A stretch of DNA of 47,743 bases, taken from the NCBI GenBank assembly GCA_017530735.1, contig JAFXMB010000047.1, positions 1 to 47,743 of the forward strand, read 5' to 3'. Positions 1 to 8,761 of the stretch are shown one piece after another; within the stretch, counting starts at the first letter, position 1, and each line of letters opens with the position of its first letter. The stretch comes from Bacteroidaceae bacterium. GTDB taxonomy: Bacteria > Bacteroidota > Bacteroidia > Bacteroidales > Bacteroidaceae. Below the pieces are notes generated by a model. That model saw only the letters and a list, made by a program, of their open reading frames with translations. It ran no database searches and was not told where the DNA came from. A program made the position numbers and the translations under genes.

Positions 1-504
1 CAGACGGGTAACGGTACGCATCAGCACCGGCAGTTTGAGAGACTCCGACAGGTCATATGCATATGACATCATATCATAAGCCTCCTGCTGTGATGAGGGC
101 TCCAGAACCGGTATCAGGGCAAACTTGCCGTAATAGCGGGTGTCCTGCTCATCCTGTGACGAGTGCATTGAGGGGTCATCGGCCACAAGGACTATCAGAC
201 CGCCGTTCACTCCGGTGATTGATGAGTTTACAAACGGGTCGGCTGCCACGTTCATGCCGACGTGTTTCATGCACACAAGTGCACGCTTGCCGGCAAATGA
301 CATGCCCAGAGCGGCCTCCATGGCTGTTTTCTCATTGGTACACCAGCGATTGTGTATCTTTTCTGCAGGGTTCTTCTTGCAGTAACCCTGAATATACTCT
401 GTAATTTCTGTTGAGGGTGTACCGGGATATGCGTAAACACCGCTCAATCCCGCATCGATTGCACCCTGCGCAATGGCTTCATCGCCAAGTAAGAGTTTCT
501 TCAT
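1..504 (-). CDS. iorA: Indolepyruvate ferredoxin oxidoreductase, alpha subunit (partial, N-terminal 168 residues)
   Basis: The gene reads leftward and is cut by the window edge. The start ATG is at 504-502. The 168 visible residues begin MKKLLLGDEAIAQGAI and include YAYPGTPSTEI, CMKHVGMNVAADP and VADDPSMHSSQDEQDTR, which are characteristic of the pyrimidine-binding domain of IorA-type thiamine-diphosphate enzymes. The family oxidises arylpyruvates to aryl-acetyl-CoA with reduction of ferredoxin in the cytoplasm. The usual IorA has a C-terminal ferredoxin domain, which lies outside the window. Its neighbours are a symporter, an ACT protein and phenylacetate-CoA ligase, fitting aromatic amino acid or aryl-acid metabolism. 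A TAnnTTTG element sits just upstream, so it can be transcribed separately from the symporter. Confidence 0.9.
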   Translation of the reverse strand, partial: MKKLLLGDEAIAQGAIDAGLSGVYAYPGTPSTEITEYIQGYCKKNPAEKIHNRWCTNEKTAMEAALGMSFAGKRALVCMKHVGMNVAADPFVNSSITGVNGGLIVLVADDPSMHSSQDEQDTRYYGKFALIPVLEPSSQQEAYDMMSYAYDLSESLKLPVLMRTVTRL

Positions 505-535
505 ATATAAAGTGTTATCAATTTTCCAGGGAGCA

Positions 536-543
536 CAAAAGTA
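536..543 (-). promoter_or_regulatory. Promoter -7 element for iorA
   Basis: Minus strand TACTTTTG is an exact match to the Bacteroidota TAnnTTTG element. It lies 32 bases upstream of the iorA ATG and immediately after the symporter stop codon. I see no clear TTG -33 box at the usual distance, so activity is uncertain. Confidence 0.5.
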
Positions 544-544
544 C

Positions 545-2128
545 TCATTTTTTCACTTCATCAGCATCCATAAGGGAGGTTGATGCGTGAACGGTAACCT
601 GACGCTCATAGCAGCCGAACATCTTGTCAACGCTATCCTTCTCGTTAACCTTGGTGAATGCGCTTACTATGGGAACGATAACCAGACCGGCTACCATTGA
701 GAGCACACCGGCGTTGATGGGTGATGAGAAGAACGGGCTTATGAATGTGGTTCCGGTAAATGTTCCGTACATGCAACCGCACATTATGGCTACGCCAACG
801 ATGAAACTGGCCCAAACCGATGCCTTGGTGGTCTTTTTCCAGTAGAGTCCATACAGGAATGGAGCCAGGAAAGCACCTGCCAGAGCACCCCAGCTGATAC
901 CCATAAGCTGAGCTATGAAGGTAACTGAGCTCTTGGCCTGGATGATGGCCAGAACAGATGAAACTGCAATGAAGAACACTACCAGCAGACGGATAGAGAG
1001 CAGCTGAGATTTCTCACTCATGCTCTTGCCGCCCTTGGCAAGTGCCGGCTTGATGATATCCAGAGTAAGGGTTGAGCCCGATGTCAGAACCAGTGATGAA
1101 AGGGTTGACATTGATGCCGAAAGCACCAGGATGATAACCACACCGATCATCAGGTCAGGAAGTGTCTGAAGCATTGAAGGTACTATGCTGTCATAGATGG
1201 GACCTTTGGCTCCGTATTCTATTACATCGGCATAAAGACGTCCGAATCCGCCCAGGAAGTAGCAACCGCCTGCCACGATGATGGCAAAGAAGGTTGAGAT
1301 AAAGGTGCCCTTGCGGATGGCTGCCTCGTCACGGATGGCGTAGAACTTTCCTACCATCTGGGGCAGACCCCATGTGCCAAGTGATGTGAGCAGAACCACA
1401 CCCAGCAGATAGATGGGCTGAGGGCCGAAGAACGATACGAAAGCACCGTTCAGTGCGGGTGCGCTCTCACTCTGAAGCTGTGACAGTTTCTCAATTGCTG
1501 CGGTGAATCCGCCGTTTCCGTTAAGAACGGACAGGATGACTGCAACGATACCCACCAGCATGATCATACCCTGGATAAAGTCATTGACTGCGGTTGCCAT
1601 ATAACCGCCCACCAATACATAAATACCGGTGAGGACAGCCATACCCAGCACGCACCAGCTGTAGTCAATACCGAACGAGAGTCCGAACAGACGTGACAGA
1701 CCGTTGTAAAGGGATGCGGTATAAGGGATAAGGAATACAAACACGATAACTGATGCGGCAACCTTGAGAGCCTGGGAGTTGAAACGCTGTCCAAAGAAGT
1801 CAGGCATTGTGGCGCTCTTGAGATACTGGGTCATAAGACGTGTACGGCGGCCCAGGATTCTCCATGCCAGAAGTGAACCTATCAAGGCGTTGCCAAGTCC
1901 GATCCATGTGGCGGACAGACCGTATTTCCAACCGAACTGACCGGCATATCCTACGAAAATAACGGCCGAAAAGTAAGATGTACCGAATGCAAAAGCGGTC
2001 AGCCATGAGCCTACCTTGCGGTCACCCAGGACAAATCCCTGCACATTATTGGCTGTCTTGCGGCAATAAATTCCTACGCCAATCATTACGGCGAAGAAAA
2101 GAATCAGAATGAGAATCTTTAAAAACAT
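545..2128 (-). CDS. Sodium:solute symporter (SSS family)
   Basis: A 527-residue integral membrane protein with about 13 hydrophobic segments, normal for the sodium/solute symporter family, which imports organic solutes with Na+. The N-terminus (MFLKILILILFFAVMIGVGI) is a first membrane helix. It is followed by FVLGDRKVGSWLTAFAFGTSYFS, the typical early loop and helix with the conserved Gly and Ser residues. The substrate cannot be read from sequence. It lies between the ACT/paaK genes and iorA, which suggests an aromatic or organic acid substrate (inference). It may depend on read-through of the hairpin at 2179-2198, because no convincing promoter lies in the 62-base gap in front of it. Confidence 0.88.
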   Translation of the reverse strand: MFLKILILILFFAVMIGVGIYCRKTANNVQGFVLGDRKVGSWLTAFAFGTSYFSAVIFVGYAGQFGWKYGLSATWIGLGNALIGSLLAWRILGRRTRLMTQYLKSATMPDFFGQRFNSQALKVAASVIVFVFLIPYTASLYNGLSRLFGLSFGIDYSWCVLGMAVLTGIYVLVGGYMATAVNDFIQGMIMLVGIVAVILSVLNGNGGFTAAIEKLSQLQSESAPALNGAFVSFFGPQPIYLLGVVLLTSLGTWGLPQMVGKFYAIRDEAAIRKGTFISTFFAIIVAGGCYFLGGFGRLYADVIEYGAKGPIYDSIVPSMLQTLPDLMIGVVIILVLSASMSTLSSLVLTSGSTLTLDIIKPALAKGGKSMSEKSQLLSIRLLVVFFIAVSSVLAIIQAKSSVTFIAQLMGISWGALAGAFLAPFLYGLYWKKTTKASVWASFIVGVAIMCGCMYGTFTGTTFISPFFSSPINAGVLSMVAGLVIVPIVSAFTKVNEKDSVDKMFGCYERQVTVHASTSLMDADEVKK

Positions 2129-2178
2129 GGTTTATTTTATGTAATTAGTAATATTAGTCACATAATTATAAAAAAGAA

Positions 2179-2198
2179 GGGAATGAATCATCATTCCC
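2179..2198 (-). terminator. Intrinsic terminator or attenuator after the ACT gene
   Basis: On the minus strand GGGAATGA, a TGAT loop and TCATTCCC form a perfect 8-bp stem, followed by TTCTTTTTT. The stem begins in the last codons of the ACT gene and covers its stop codon. It separates paaK-ACT from the symporter and iorA. Confidence 0.65.
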
Positions 2199-2607
2199 AA
2201 CCCTGAATCAGCGTCAGACCTTTCTCCGTGGCAACACGTTCCGCTATTTCCAGATTGGCAGGACGGATTATAAGCACCAGTTTGCCGTCTTTATGGAAGG
2301 TGTAGAGATAACTGATTGAACAACCTCCTGATGTGAGTGCGTCGACAGCATCGGCAAAAGAGGCTGTATCGGGTTCCACCTGAATGGCAAGAACCTCATT
2401 GAGGTTTACCAGGTGTCCCCTCTCTGCCAGAAGAGCTGATGCCTTTTTCTGGTCAGATGTAATCAGACGCAGGATTCCGTACTCAGTAGTATCGGCCACT
2501 GATGCGGCCTGGATCTCTATGTTCTGGTCCTTGAGGGCGGTCAGGATGTCGCTTAGTTTGCCGCGCTGGTTCTCAAGAAATATTGAAATCTGCTTAATGG
2601 TCTTCAT
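2191..2607 (-). CDS. Tandem ACT domain protein
   Basis: A 138-residue cytoplasmic protein. The first ACT unit begins at residue 1 (KQISIFLENQRGKLSDILTAL, with the conserved N-x-x-G-x-L turn). The second, near residue 70, ends in the weak repeat of the fold (YLYTFHKDGKLVLIIRP). ACT domains bind amino acids and regulate metabolism. Small tandem-ACT proteins are commonly encoded beside phenylacetate-CoA ligase and indolepyruvate oxidoreductase in Bacteroidota and other anaerobes, so a role as amino acid or aryl-acid sensor for this block is likely but inferred. It starts 11 bases after the paaK stop, so the two are co-transcribed. Its end is overlapped by a terminator-like hairpin. Confidence 0.85.
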   Translation of the reverse strand: MKTIKQISIFLENQRGKLSDILTALKDQNIEIQAASVADTTEYGILRLITSDQKKASALLAERGHLVNLNEVLAIQVEPDTASFADAVDALTSGGCSISYLYTFHKDGKLVLIIRPANLEIAERVATEKGLTLIQGWE

Positions 2608-2618
2608 AATGTCCTTTA

Positions 2619-3920
2619 TTAATGGTTATGACGCAAATCATTTACTCTCTTGGCCTTGCCGTCTGACTGCGGGATTACGCCCTTGCCAACCAGTTTAACC
2701 CTGGGTGTGAGCAGGATCTCATCCTTGAGACGGCGGGTGATCTCCTTGGTCAGGTTCTGGAGCATGCCGAAATCATCGGTAGCCTGTGCCAGTTCGGCCT
2801 CGATGGTCATCTCGTCGTTGTCACCGATGGTCTCGATGGTGATAAGGTAATCGCTGGCCAGCTCGGGGAACTGCATCAGGATTTTCTCTATCTGGATAGG
2901 ATAGATGTTGACGCCCTTGACAATCATCATGTCGTCTGAACGGCCCTGGAAACGTGCCAGACGTACGTGGGTGCGTCCGCAGGGGCAGTCACCCGGCAGG
3001 ATGCGGGTAAGGTCACGTGTGCGGTAACGGAACAGCGGCATGGCTTCACGGTTCAGTGTGGTCAGTACCAATTCTCCAAGCTCACCCTCGGGTACGGGCT
3101 CCAAGGTTTCGGGATCAAGTATCTCTACGATATAGTTGTCCTCCCAGATGTGCATTCCGTTCTGCTCCTGGCACTCTATGGCTACGCCGGGGCCGCACAT
3201 CTCGCTCATTCCGAAGTTGTTGTAGGCCTTAGCGCCCCAAATCTCCTCAATACGCTTGCGCTGTGCCTCTGAGTGGGGCTCGGCACCTATAATGAGGGTT
3301 TTTACTGTAGTGTTACGGGGATCGATGCCCTCCTCCTCAAAGGCGGCTGCCAGACGGGTTGCATATGAGGGGATGCAGTGCAGGGCAGTAGTACCGAAGT
3401 CTGTGATGAACTTTACGTGTCGCTTGCTGTTACCGGCACCTGCGGGAACGGTGAGTGCACCCAGACGTTCTGCGGCATACTGTATGCCGAGACCGCCGGT
3501 AAACATACCATAACCGGAAGTGTTCTGTATGATGTCGGTGTTGCGCAGACCTATGCAGTACATGGAACGTGCCATGGCATCGGCCCACTCGTCAAGGTCT
3601 TTCTGAGTATGAAGGATAACGGTGGGGTTGCCTGTGGTACCGCTTGATGAGTGCAGGCGTACTACTTTTTCCAGGGGAACTGACTTGATTCCGAAAGGAT
3701 AAGTGGCGCGGAGGTCATTCTTTGTGGTGAAGGGGAATCTCTTGATATCCTCTACTGACTTGATGCTCTCCGGGGTTATGCCCAGTTCCTTGAATTTGGG
3801 AGCGTAGAACTCGCTGCCCATAGCAATCTCCACGGTTTTCTTGAGACGCTCCACCTGCAGCTTCTCAAGCTGTTTGCGGGGCATTGTCTCTATCTCCTCA
3901 TTCCAGTATTTACCGTTCAT
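2619..3920 (-). CDS. paaK: Phenylacetate-CoA ligase
   Basis: Activates phenylacetate or related aryl acids to CoA thioesters with ATP in the cytoplasm. The protein is 433 residues, the normal family size. It has the adenylate-forming P-loop HSSSGTTGNPT, NNFGMSEMCGPG, and the acid-ligase YRTRDLTRILPGDCPCGRTH segment with clustered cysteines. The C-terminal lid contains GRSDDMMIVKGVNIYP. I chose the ATG at 3920. A longer reading frame to 3989 begins with TTG, and that TTG together with TAAATTTG 20 bases downstream forms a promoter, so the extra 23 codons are promoter and leader DNA. In this cluster it could act with indolepyruvate oxidoreductase to interconvert aryl acids and aryl-CoA. Confidence 0.93.
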   Translation of the reverse strand: MNGKYWNEEIETMPRKQLEKLQVERLKKTVEIAMGSEFYAPKFKELGITPESIKSVEDIKRFPFTTKNDLRATYPFGIKSVPLEKVVRLHSSSGTTGNPTVILHTQKDLDEWADAMARSMYCIGLRNTDIIQNTSGYGMFTGGLGIQYAAERLGALTVPAGAGNSKRHVKFITDFGTTALHCIPSYATRLAAAFEEEGIDPRNTTVKTLIIGAEPHSEAQRKRIEEIWGAKAYNNFGMSEMCGPGVAIECQEQNGMHIWEDNYIVEILDPETLEPVPEGELGELVLTTLNREAMPLFRYRTRDLTRILPGDCPCGRTHVRLARFQGRSDDMMIVKGVNIYPIQIEKILMQFPELASDYLITIETIGDNDEMTIEAELAQATDDFGMLQNLTKEITRRLKDEILLTPRVKLVGKGVIPQSDGKAKRVNDLRHNH

Positions 3921-3958
3921 TTCTGTATATTTATGCGTTAATTCGTTAGTTTGGTTTG

Positions 3959-3989
3959 CAAATTTATAAAATCCGGTTGATTTGTTCAA
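3959..3989 (-). promoter_or_regulatory. Promoter of paaK
   Basis: Minus strand TTG (3989-3987), a 20-base spacer, then TAAATTTG (3966-3959), an exact TAnnTTTG. The predicted transcript start is near 3953, giving a leader of about 33 bases before the ATG at 3920. It overlaps the sufE-like stop codon. Confidence 0.7.
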
Positions 3990-4402
3990 CTTTTTGAATA
4001 GGCTAATGCATAGGTTTTAATCTGTTTTAGCATGGACAGCAGTCCGTTGCTGCGGGTGGGTGACAGATGCTGTGTAAGACCTATGGCATCAATAAAGTGA
4101 ACGTCACTGGCCAGAATCTCGGCCGGTGTATGGTCTGAGAGCACTCTGATGAGCAGTGCTATCAGGCCTTTGGTTATGATGGCATCGCTGTCAGCTTCAA
4201 AGTGAACAAGTCCGTCCTGAATTGTTGCATGCAGCCATACACGGCTCTGGCAACCGTCTATCAGGTTGTCTTCGGTCTTGAATGCCGGATCCAACGGCGG
4301 CTGTTCGTTGCCAAGATCAATGATCATCTGGTATTTGTCCATCCAGTCATCAAAGGCTGAGAACTCTTCTATTACCTCTTCCTGAAGTTCGTCAATCGTC
4401 AT
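3986..4402 (-). CDS. SufE-like Fe-S cluster sulfur-transfer protein
   Basis: A 138-residue cytoplasmic protein of the SufE/CsdE family, which accepts persulfide sulfur from a cysteine desulfurase. The signature DGCQSRVWLHA is present, with the acceptor Cys at residue 51, and the C-terminal IDAIGLTQHLSPTRSNGL helix is typical. Length matches the family. Its ATG overlaps the preceding peptidase-like gene by four bases (ATGA), so translation is coupled. No desulfurase or SufBCD gene is in the window, so it is an orphan copy. Confidence 0.9.
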   Translation of the reverse strand: MTIDELQEEVIEEFSAFDDWMDKYQMIIDLGNEQPPLDPAFKTEDNLIDGCQSRVWLHATIQDGLVHFEADSDAIITKGLIALLIRVLSDHTPAEILASDVHFIDAIGLTQHLSPTRSNGLLSMLKQIKTYALAYSKS

Positions 4403-5385
4403 GGTTTTTCGTTGTATATTACCTCTATCAGCGTTTTTCCTACTGCTTCGAGTACTTTCTTGTCAATATTTTCAATGTTATCGTTTACTGTATGCCATGT
4501 GGGGCCGAAACTGCTCTCTTCACAGTTGGGAAGATACGGTATGATGTCTATGGCAGGTATTCTGGCTATAGTGTTTATGTAGTAGTGGTCATCAGTTACG
4601 TAGCCTCCGTTCACCGGTGGGAAGAGAGAGCCGAATCCAAGTTTGCCTGCAGCTTTCCATACCTTCTCAACAACAGGTCGGCCGTATTTGACGGAGTATC
4701 CCTCACGGCAGAATGTGGCTCCCTTGCCACCTACCATGTCAAGCAGGATAGCATAGCGGGCACGGTAACCCTCTACGTGTGGGTGCCTGGACCAGTATTG
4801 TGTTCCCAATCCCCACCATTTCTCGGAATCATTGCCCTGATAGCTTTCACCGGGTCCCCAGTCCTCGGCATCCAGAAAGATACAGTCAACGCCTATCTCC
4901 GGGGCCTGTTTCTGCATCTGACGGGCTATCTCAAGAATGACTCCCACACCGCTGGCTCCGTCATTGGCGGCATCGACCGGTTTCATCCAGTTGGCCGGAT
5001 TGGGGTCGTTATCGGCCCAGGGACGGCTGTCCCAGTGTGAGCAGAGTATGATGCGTGTGGGCTGGTCAATGTTGAAACTGCCTATTATGTTGACACACTT
5101 CAGGGTGTTGCCGTCAAATGTCTTGGCGTCAAAGTTCTGGAAGTGCACGTGATCGGCTCCGAAAGTTGACAGCATGGCTCCCAGCCAGATTCCGCAATCC
5201 TGATGTGCCTGAGTGTTGGGTACACGCGGTCCGAAATCAGTCTGTGCCTTTATGAAACTGAAGGCGCTGTCGGCGCAGAATTCAGGGGTCTGGACAGAGG
5301 CCGGTGCGGTTGTCTGAGCCGCTTTGCGTCCTCCGCATGAGAGTGCCATGAAGAGCACCGTAAGGATAATGGCTGTCTTTTTCAT
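4399..5385 (-). CDS. Secreted glutaminyl-peptide cyclotransferase-like lipoprotein (M28 fold)
   Basis: 328 residues counted from the ATG at 5385. An upstream extension to 5442 would run into cysS and lacks a signal. The N-terminus MKKTAIILTVLFMALSC is a lipoprotein signal with Cys17 as acylation site. The body is a zinc hydrolase fold. Likely metal ligands are the Asp in VDAANDGASG (about residue 142), the Glu in FLDAEDWG (about 174) and the His in WHTVND (about 298). The SHWDSRPW strand and the absence of the usual second M28 zinc site favour glutaminyl cyclase over aminopeptidase. Such enzymes convert N-terminal Gln of exported proteins to pyroglutamate in the Bacteroidota periplasm. It starts one base after the cysS stop and overlaps sufE-like by four bases. 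Confidence 0.85.
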   Translation of the reverse strand: MKKTAIILTVLFMALSCGGRKAAQTTAPASVQTPEFCADSAFSFIKAQTDFGPRVPNTQAHQDCGIWLGAMLSTFGADHVHFQNFDAKTFDGNTLKCVNIIGSFNIDQPTRIILCSHWDSRPWADNDPNPANWMKPVDAANDGASGVGVILEIARQMQKQAPEIGVDCIFLDAEDWGPGESYQGNDSEKWWGLGTQYWSRHPHVEGYRARYAILLDMVGGKGATFCREGYSVKYGRPVVEKVWKAAGKLGFGSLFPPVNGGYVTDDHYYINTIARIPAIDIIPYLPNCEESSFGPTWHTVNDNIENIDKKVLEAVGKTLIEVIYNEKP

Positions 5386-5386
5386 T

Positions 5387-6862
5387 TTATCGGTTGAGTT
5401 TCCAGGTTGCACCGTCCTTGGTATCCTTGATCTCAAATCCAAGTGCGGTCAACTCATTGCGTATCTTGTCACTTGTAGCCCAGTCCTTGTTGGCCTTGGC
5501 AATGGCACGCTGCTCAAGAAGCATATCCACCACTTTGCCGAATGCCTCTTCCCGGCCGGTTCCGCCTCCTTCTTCGGCCTTGATTCCAAGGATATCAAAG
5601 AGGAATGTGTCAAAGAGAGACTTGAGTTCAGCAACATCGGCGGCAGTCAGTTTGGCGTTGCCGTCTACGGCCTGGTTGATTACCTTGGCGGCATCAAACA
5701 GGTGGCTTATTACGATAGGTGTGTTCAGGTCATCATCCATGGCCTCGTAGCACTTACCCTTGAATTCGCTTACGCTGACTGAACTTTCAGATGCGGGCTG
5801 AATGCGGCCGATGGCGTTGTATGCCTCCATAAGACGGCTCATAGCCTTCTCGGCAGCTATCAGGGCATCATTGCTGAAATCAACAGTGCCGCGGTAGTGG
5901 GCCATCAGTATGAAGAACCTTCTGGTCATGGGGCTGTAGGCCTGCTTAAGATTGGGATTCTGACCGGTAAAGAACTCGTTCAGGGTGATGAAATTGCCCA
6001 GAGACTTGCCCATCTTCTGTCCGTTGATGGTGATCATGTTGTTGTGCATCCAGTAGTGGACTATGTCATGACCCTGGCTGGCTACGGCCTGTGCAATCTC
6101 GCACTCGTGGTGGGGGAATATCAGGTCCATGCCGCCTCCGTGTATGTCAAAGCGCTCTCCCAGGTACTTGCGGCCCATGGCGGTGCACTCGCAGTGCCAG
6201 CCGGGGAATCCGTTGCTCCAGGGTGACGGCCAGCGCATTATGTGCTCGGGCTGGGCTTTCTTCCACAGCGCAAAGTCGGCGGGGTTGTGTTTCTCCTCCT
6301 GGCCGTCAAGTTCACGTGTGGTGTTGAGTACATCGTCCAGGTTGCGGCCGGAAAGTATCCCGTAGTGGTGGTCTTTATTGTATTTGTTTACGTCAAAGTA
6401 GATGCTGCCCTGGCTCTCGTATGCGTAGCCGTTGTCCAGAATCTGCTTTACAAGTTCTATCTGCTCAATGATATGGCCCGATGCGTGCGGCTCGATGCTG
6501 GGCGGCAGTACGTTGAGCATCTCCATGGCCTTGTGGTAGCGCAGGGTGTAGTACTGAACCACCTCCATGGGCTCCAACTGCTCCAGACGGGCTTTCTTGG
6601 CAATCTTGTCCTCTCCCTCATCGGCATCGTGCTCCAGATGGCCTACATCGGTGATATTACGGACGTAGCGTACTTTGTAGCCTAAATGCTGCAGGTAACG
6701 GAACAGTATATCAAATGTGATGGCGGGACGCGCGTGACCCAGATGCGGATCACCGTATACTGTGGGGCCGCACACGTACATACCTACGTGCGGCGGGTTC
6801 AATGCTTCAAACAGTTCCTTCTTTCTTGTAAGGGTGTTGTAGATGGTCAATTTGTTTTCCAT
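5387..6862 (-). CDS. cysS: Cysteinyl-tRNA synthetase
   Basis: Charges tRNA-Cys with cysteine. The class I HIGH-type motif HLGH and the KMSKS-type KMGKS ([11 protein letters not shown]) are visible. Zinc-binding residues lie in [22 protein letters not shown] and [10 protein letters not shown]. The C-terminal helical anticodon-binding domain ends [19 protein letters not shown] start at 6862 ([11 protein letters not shown], 491 residues, one base after the ispG stop). An ATG at 6886 would add eight residues and overlap ispG. Confidence 0.96.
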   Translation of the reverse strand: MENKLTIYNTLTRKKELFEALNPPHVGMYVCGPTVYGDPHLGHARPAITFDILFRYLQHLGYKVRYVRNITDVGHLEHDADEGEDKIAKKARLEQLEPMEVVQYYTLRYHKAMEMLNVLPPSIEPHASGHIIEQIELVKQILDNGYAYESQGSIYFDVNKYNKDHHYGILSGRNLDDVLNTTRELDGQEEKHNPADFALWKKAQPEHIMRWPSPWSNGFPGWHCECTAMGRKYLGERFDIHGGGMDLIFPHHECEIAQAVASQGHDIVHYWMHNNMITINGQKMGKSLGNFITLNEFFTGQNPNLKQAYSPMTRRFFILMAHYRGTVDFSNDALIAAEKAMSRLMEAYNAIGRIQPASESSVSVSEFKGKCYEAMDDDLNTPIVISHLFDAAKVINQAVDGNAKLTAADVAELKSLFDTFLFDILGIKAEEGGGTGREEAFGKVVDMLLEQRAIAKANKDWATSDKIRNELTALGFEIKDTKDGATWKLNR

Positions 6863-6863
6863 A

Positions 6864-8240
6864 TTATCTTTTTGTTGTTTCTTCAATCAATTGGAGGAGG
6901 CGCTCAACGGCATTCTCCTCAGGGATATTTTTCTCTATGCACTCCTTGCCGCGATAGAGGCTTATCTTTCCGCGGCCGGCGCCAACGTAGCCGAAATCGG
7001 CATCGGCCATCTCACCCGGTCCGTTCACGATACAGCCCATGATGGCTATCTTGACTCCCTTAAGGTGGCCTGTGGCGGCTTTTATGCGTGCTATTGTCTC
7101 TTCAAGATTGTACAGTGTCCGTCCGCAGCCCGGACATGAAATGTATTCCGGTTTGCTGAACCTTATGCGGGCGCCCTGTAGGATAGCATCCTCTGTGGAC
7201 CTGATCTGGGCGGCGGTCATGTTGGGGTTGGTGAGTTTAAGGTCACCGGCCTTGCCGTCTATGAGCAGTGCTCCTGCATCCATGGCGGCGTGCAGTTGGA
7301 AATCCTCCAGCAAAGTGTCATTGTATGACAGACTCAGCACTCCGTTTTCAATCCTGGCCGATGCACGCACCTGCGCACTTGCTGCCGCGTAGTCAACCAG
7401 TTTGCGGGCTACCGGAATTTCACGCTCGGGTGCCTCGGACAGTGATACGCGGATGGTATCGCCTATGCCTTCAGCCAGCAGTGCGCCTATGCCGATGGCG
7501 CTCTTGATGCGGCCGTCCTCACCCTCACCGGCTTCGGTCACACCCAGATGTATGGGGAACGCCATGCCCTCGCGGTCCATCTCCTTTACCAGCAGGCGTA
7601 CGGTCTCTATCATGACCACGGTGTTGCTGGCCTTGATGGATATGACCACGTTCATGAAGTTCTGTTCCACGCATATGCGCAGAAATTCCATGCAACTCTC
7701 CACCATGCCGGCGGGCGTATTGCCGTATCGGCTCATGATGCGGTCGGAGAGTGATCCGTGGTTTACGCCTATGCGGATGGCGGTATTATGCTCACGGCAA
7801 ATACTGAGGAACGGGATAAAACGGTCGCGTATGCGCTGAATCTCCTGTGCGTATTCCTGATCGGTGTATTCCAGTTGTTTGAACGTACGTGCAGGATCCA
7901 CATAGTTGCCCGGGTTGATGCGCACTTTCTCCACATAACGGGCGGCCACATCGGCCACGGCGGGGTTGAAGTGGACATCGGCCACAAGCGGGGTGTTGTA
8001 ACCGCGGGCATTGAGACCCTCCCGGATAAGCCGCATGTTCTCCGCCTCGCGTGTGCCCTGGGTGGTCATGCGCACCAGTTCACCACCGGCCTCAATGATA
8101 CGGATGGCCTGCTCAATGCAGCCTTCGGTATCCATGGTGGCGGTGGTGGTCATGGACTGCAGGCGTATGGGATTGCTGCCGCCTATGGCGGTACTGCCCA
8201 CACGTACGCTGACGGATTTCCTGCGGTTGTAAACGGCCAT
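6864..8240 (-). CDS. ispG: 4-hydroxy-3-methylbut-2-en-1-yl diphosphate synthase, with short middle insert
   Basis: Penultimate enzyme of the MEP isoprenoid pathway, reducing cyclic MEcPP to HMBPP with a 4Fe-4S cluster. Residues 1 to about 284 form the TIM barrel ([59 protein letters not shown]). Residues 369-458 are the cluster domain with C369, C372 (CPGCGR), C403 ([10 protein letters not shown]) and E410. Between them lie only about 85 residues. At 458 residues it is longer than the two-domain enterobacterial enzyme (about 370) but much shorter than the three-domain forms (about 600 or more) usual in Bacteroidota. It sits two bases after purE and one base before cysS. Confidence 0.95.
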   Translation of the reverse strand: MAVYNRRKSVSVRVGSTAIGGSNPIRLQSMTTTATMDTEGCIEQAIRIIEAGGELVRMTTQGTREAENMRLIREGLNARGYNTPLVADVHFNPAVADVAARYVEKVRINPGNYVDPARTFKQLEYTDQEYAQEIQRIRDRFIPFLSICREHNTAIRIGVNHGSLSDRIMSRYGNTPAGMVESCMEFLRICVEQNFMNVVISIKASNTVVMIETVRLLVKEMDREGMAFPIHLGVTEAGEGEDGRIKSAIGIGALLAEGIGDTIRVSLSEAPEREIPVARKLVDYAAASAQVRASARIENGVLSLSYNDTLLEDFQLHAAMDAGALLIDGKAGDLKLTNPNMTAAQIRSTEDAILQGARIRFSKPEYISCPGCGRTLYNLEETIARIKAATGHLKGVKIAIMGCIVNGPGEMADADFGYVGAGRGKISLYRGKECIEKNIPEENAVERLLQLIEETTKR

Positions 8241-8242
8241 TA

Positions 8243-8758
8243 TCAGTTGGTCTTGAAATTGTATTTTACCTGGCTGAGTTCGGCGTTGGCCTTCTCAATC
8301 TTATCCTTGAGTCCCTCCTTGTGGGCGGCCAGACGTGCTGCCAGTTCAGTGTCGGCAACGGCCAGTATCTGGGCGGCCAGGATGGCAGCGTTCTGTGCGC
8401 CGTTCACGCCTACTGTTGCCACGGGTATTCCGGGGGGCATCTGAATGATTGAGAGCATGGCGTCCAGACCGTCAAGCATACCCTTGATGGGCACACCTAT
8501 CACGGGGACGTTGGTGTTGGCGGCAATGACACCGGGCAGGGCGGCTGCCATACCGGCTGCGGCAATGATTACCTTGATGCCGCGTGCCTGTGCACCTTTG
8601 GCAAATTCTTCAACGGCCGCGGGTGTGCGGTGAGCGGATAATGCGTTCATCTCAAACGGCACCTGGATGCTGTCCAGGAAGGCTGCCGCTTTTTCCATTA
8701 CGGGCAGATCAGACGTGCTGCCCATGATGATACTTACTACTGGTTTCATATCTGTCAT
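8243..8758 (-). CDS. purE: N5-carboxyaminoimidazole ribonucleotide mutase
   Basis: Purine biosynthesis, class I PurE, converting N5-CAIR to CAIR. It has 171 residues with the GSTSDLPVMEKA phosphate-binding loop, LSAHRTP with the catalytic His, and AGMAAALPGVIAA and GVPIKGMLDGLDAMLS. No other purine gene is in the window. It begins four bases after the rpoN stop is reached on the opposite side of the same operon, and ispG follows two bases after its stop. Confidence 0.95.
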   Translation of the reverse strand: MTDMKPVVSIIMGSTSDLPVMEKAAAFLDSIQVPFEMNALSAHRTPAAVEEFAKGAQARGIKVIIAAAGMAAALPGVIAANTNVPVIGVPIKGMLDGLDAMLSIIQMPPGIPVATVGVNGAQNAAILAAQILAVADTELAARLAAHKEGLKDKIEKANAELSQVKYNFKTN

Positions 8759-8761
8759 GTA

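Noticed and set aside
7758..8444. 228-codon open frame on the plus strand
   Set aside because: It lies antisense to ispG and purE, has no recognisable domain or promoter, and arises from third-position G/C bias of the true genes.
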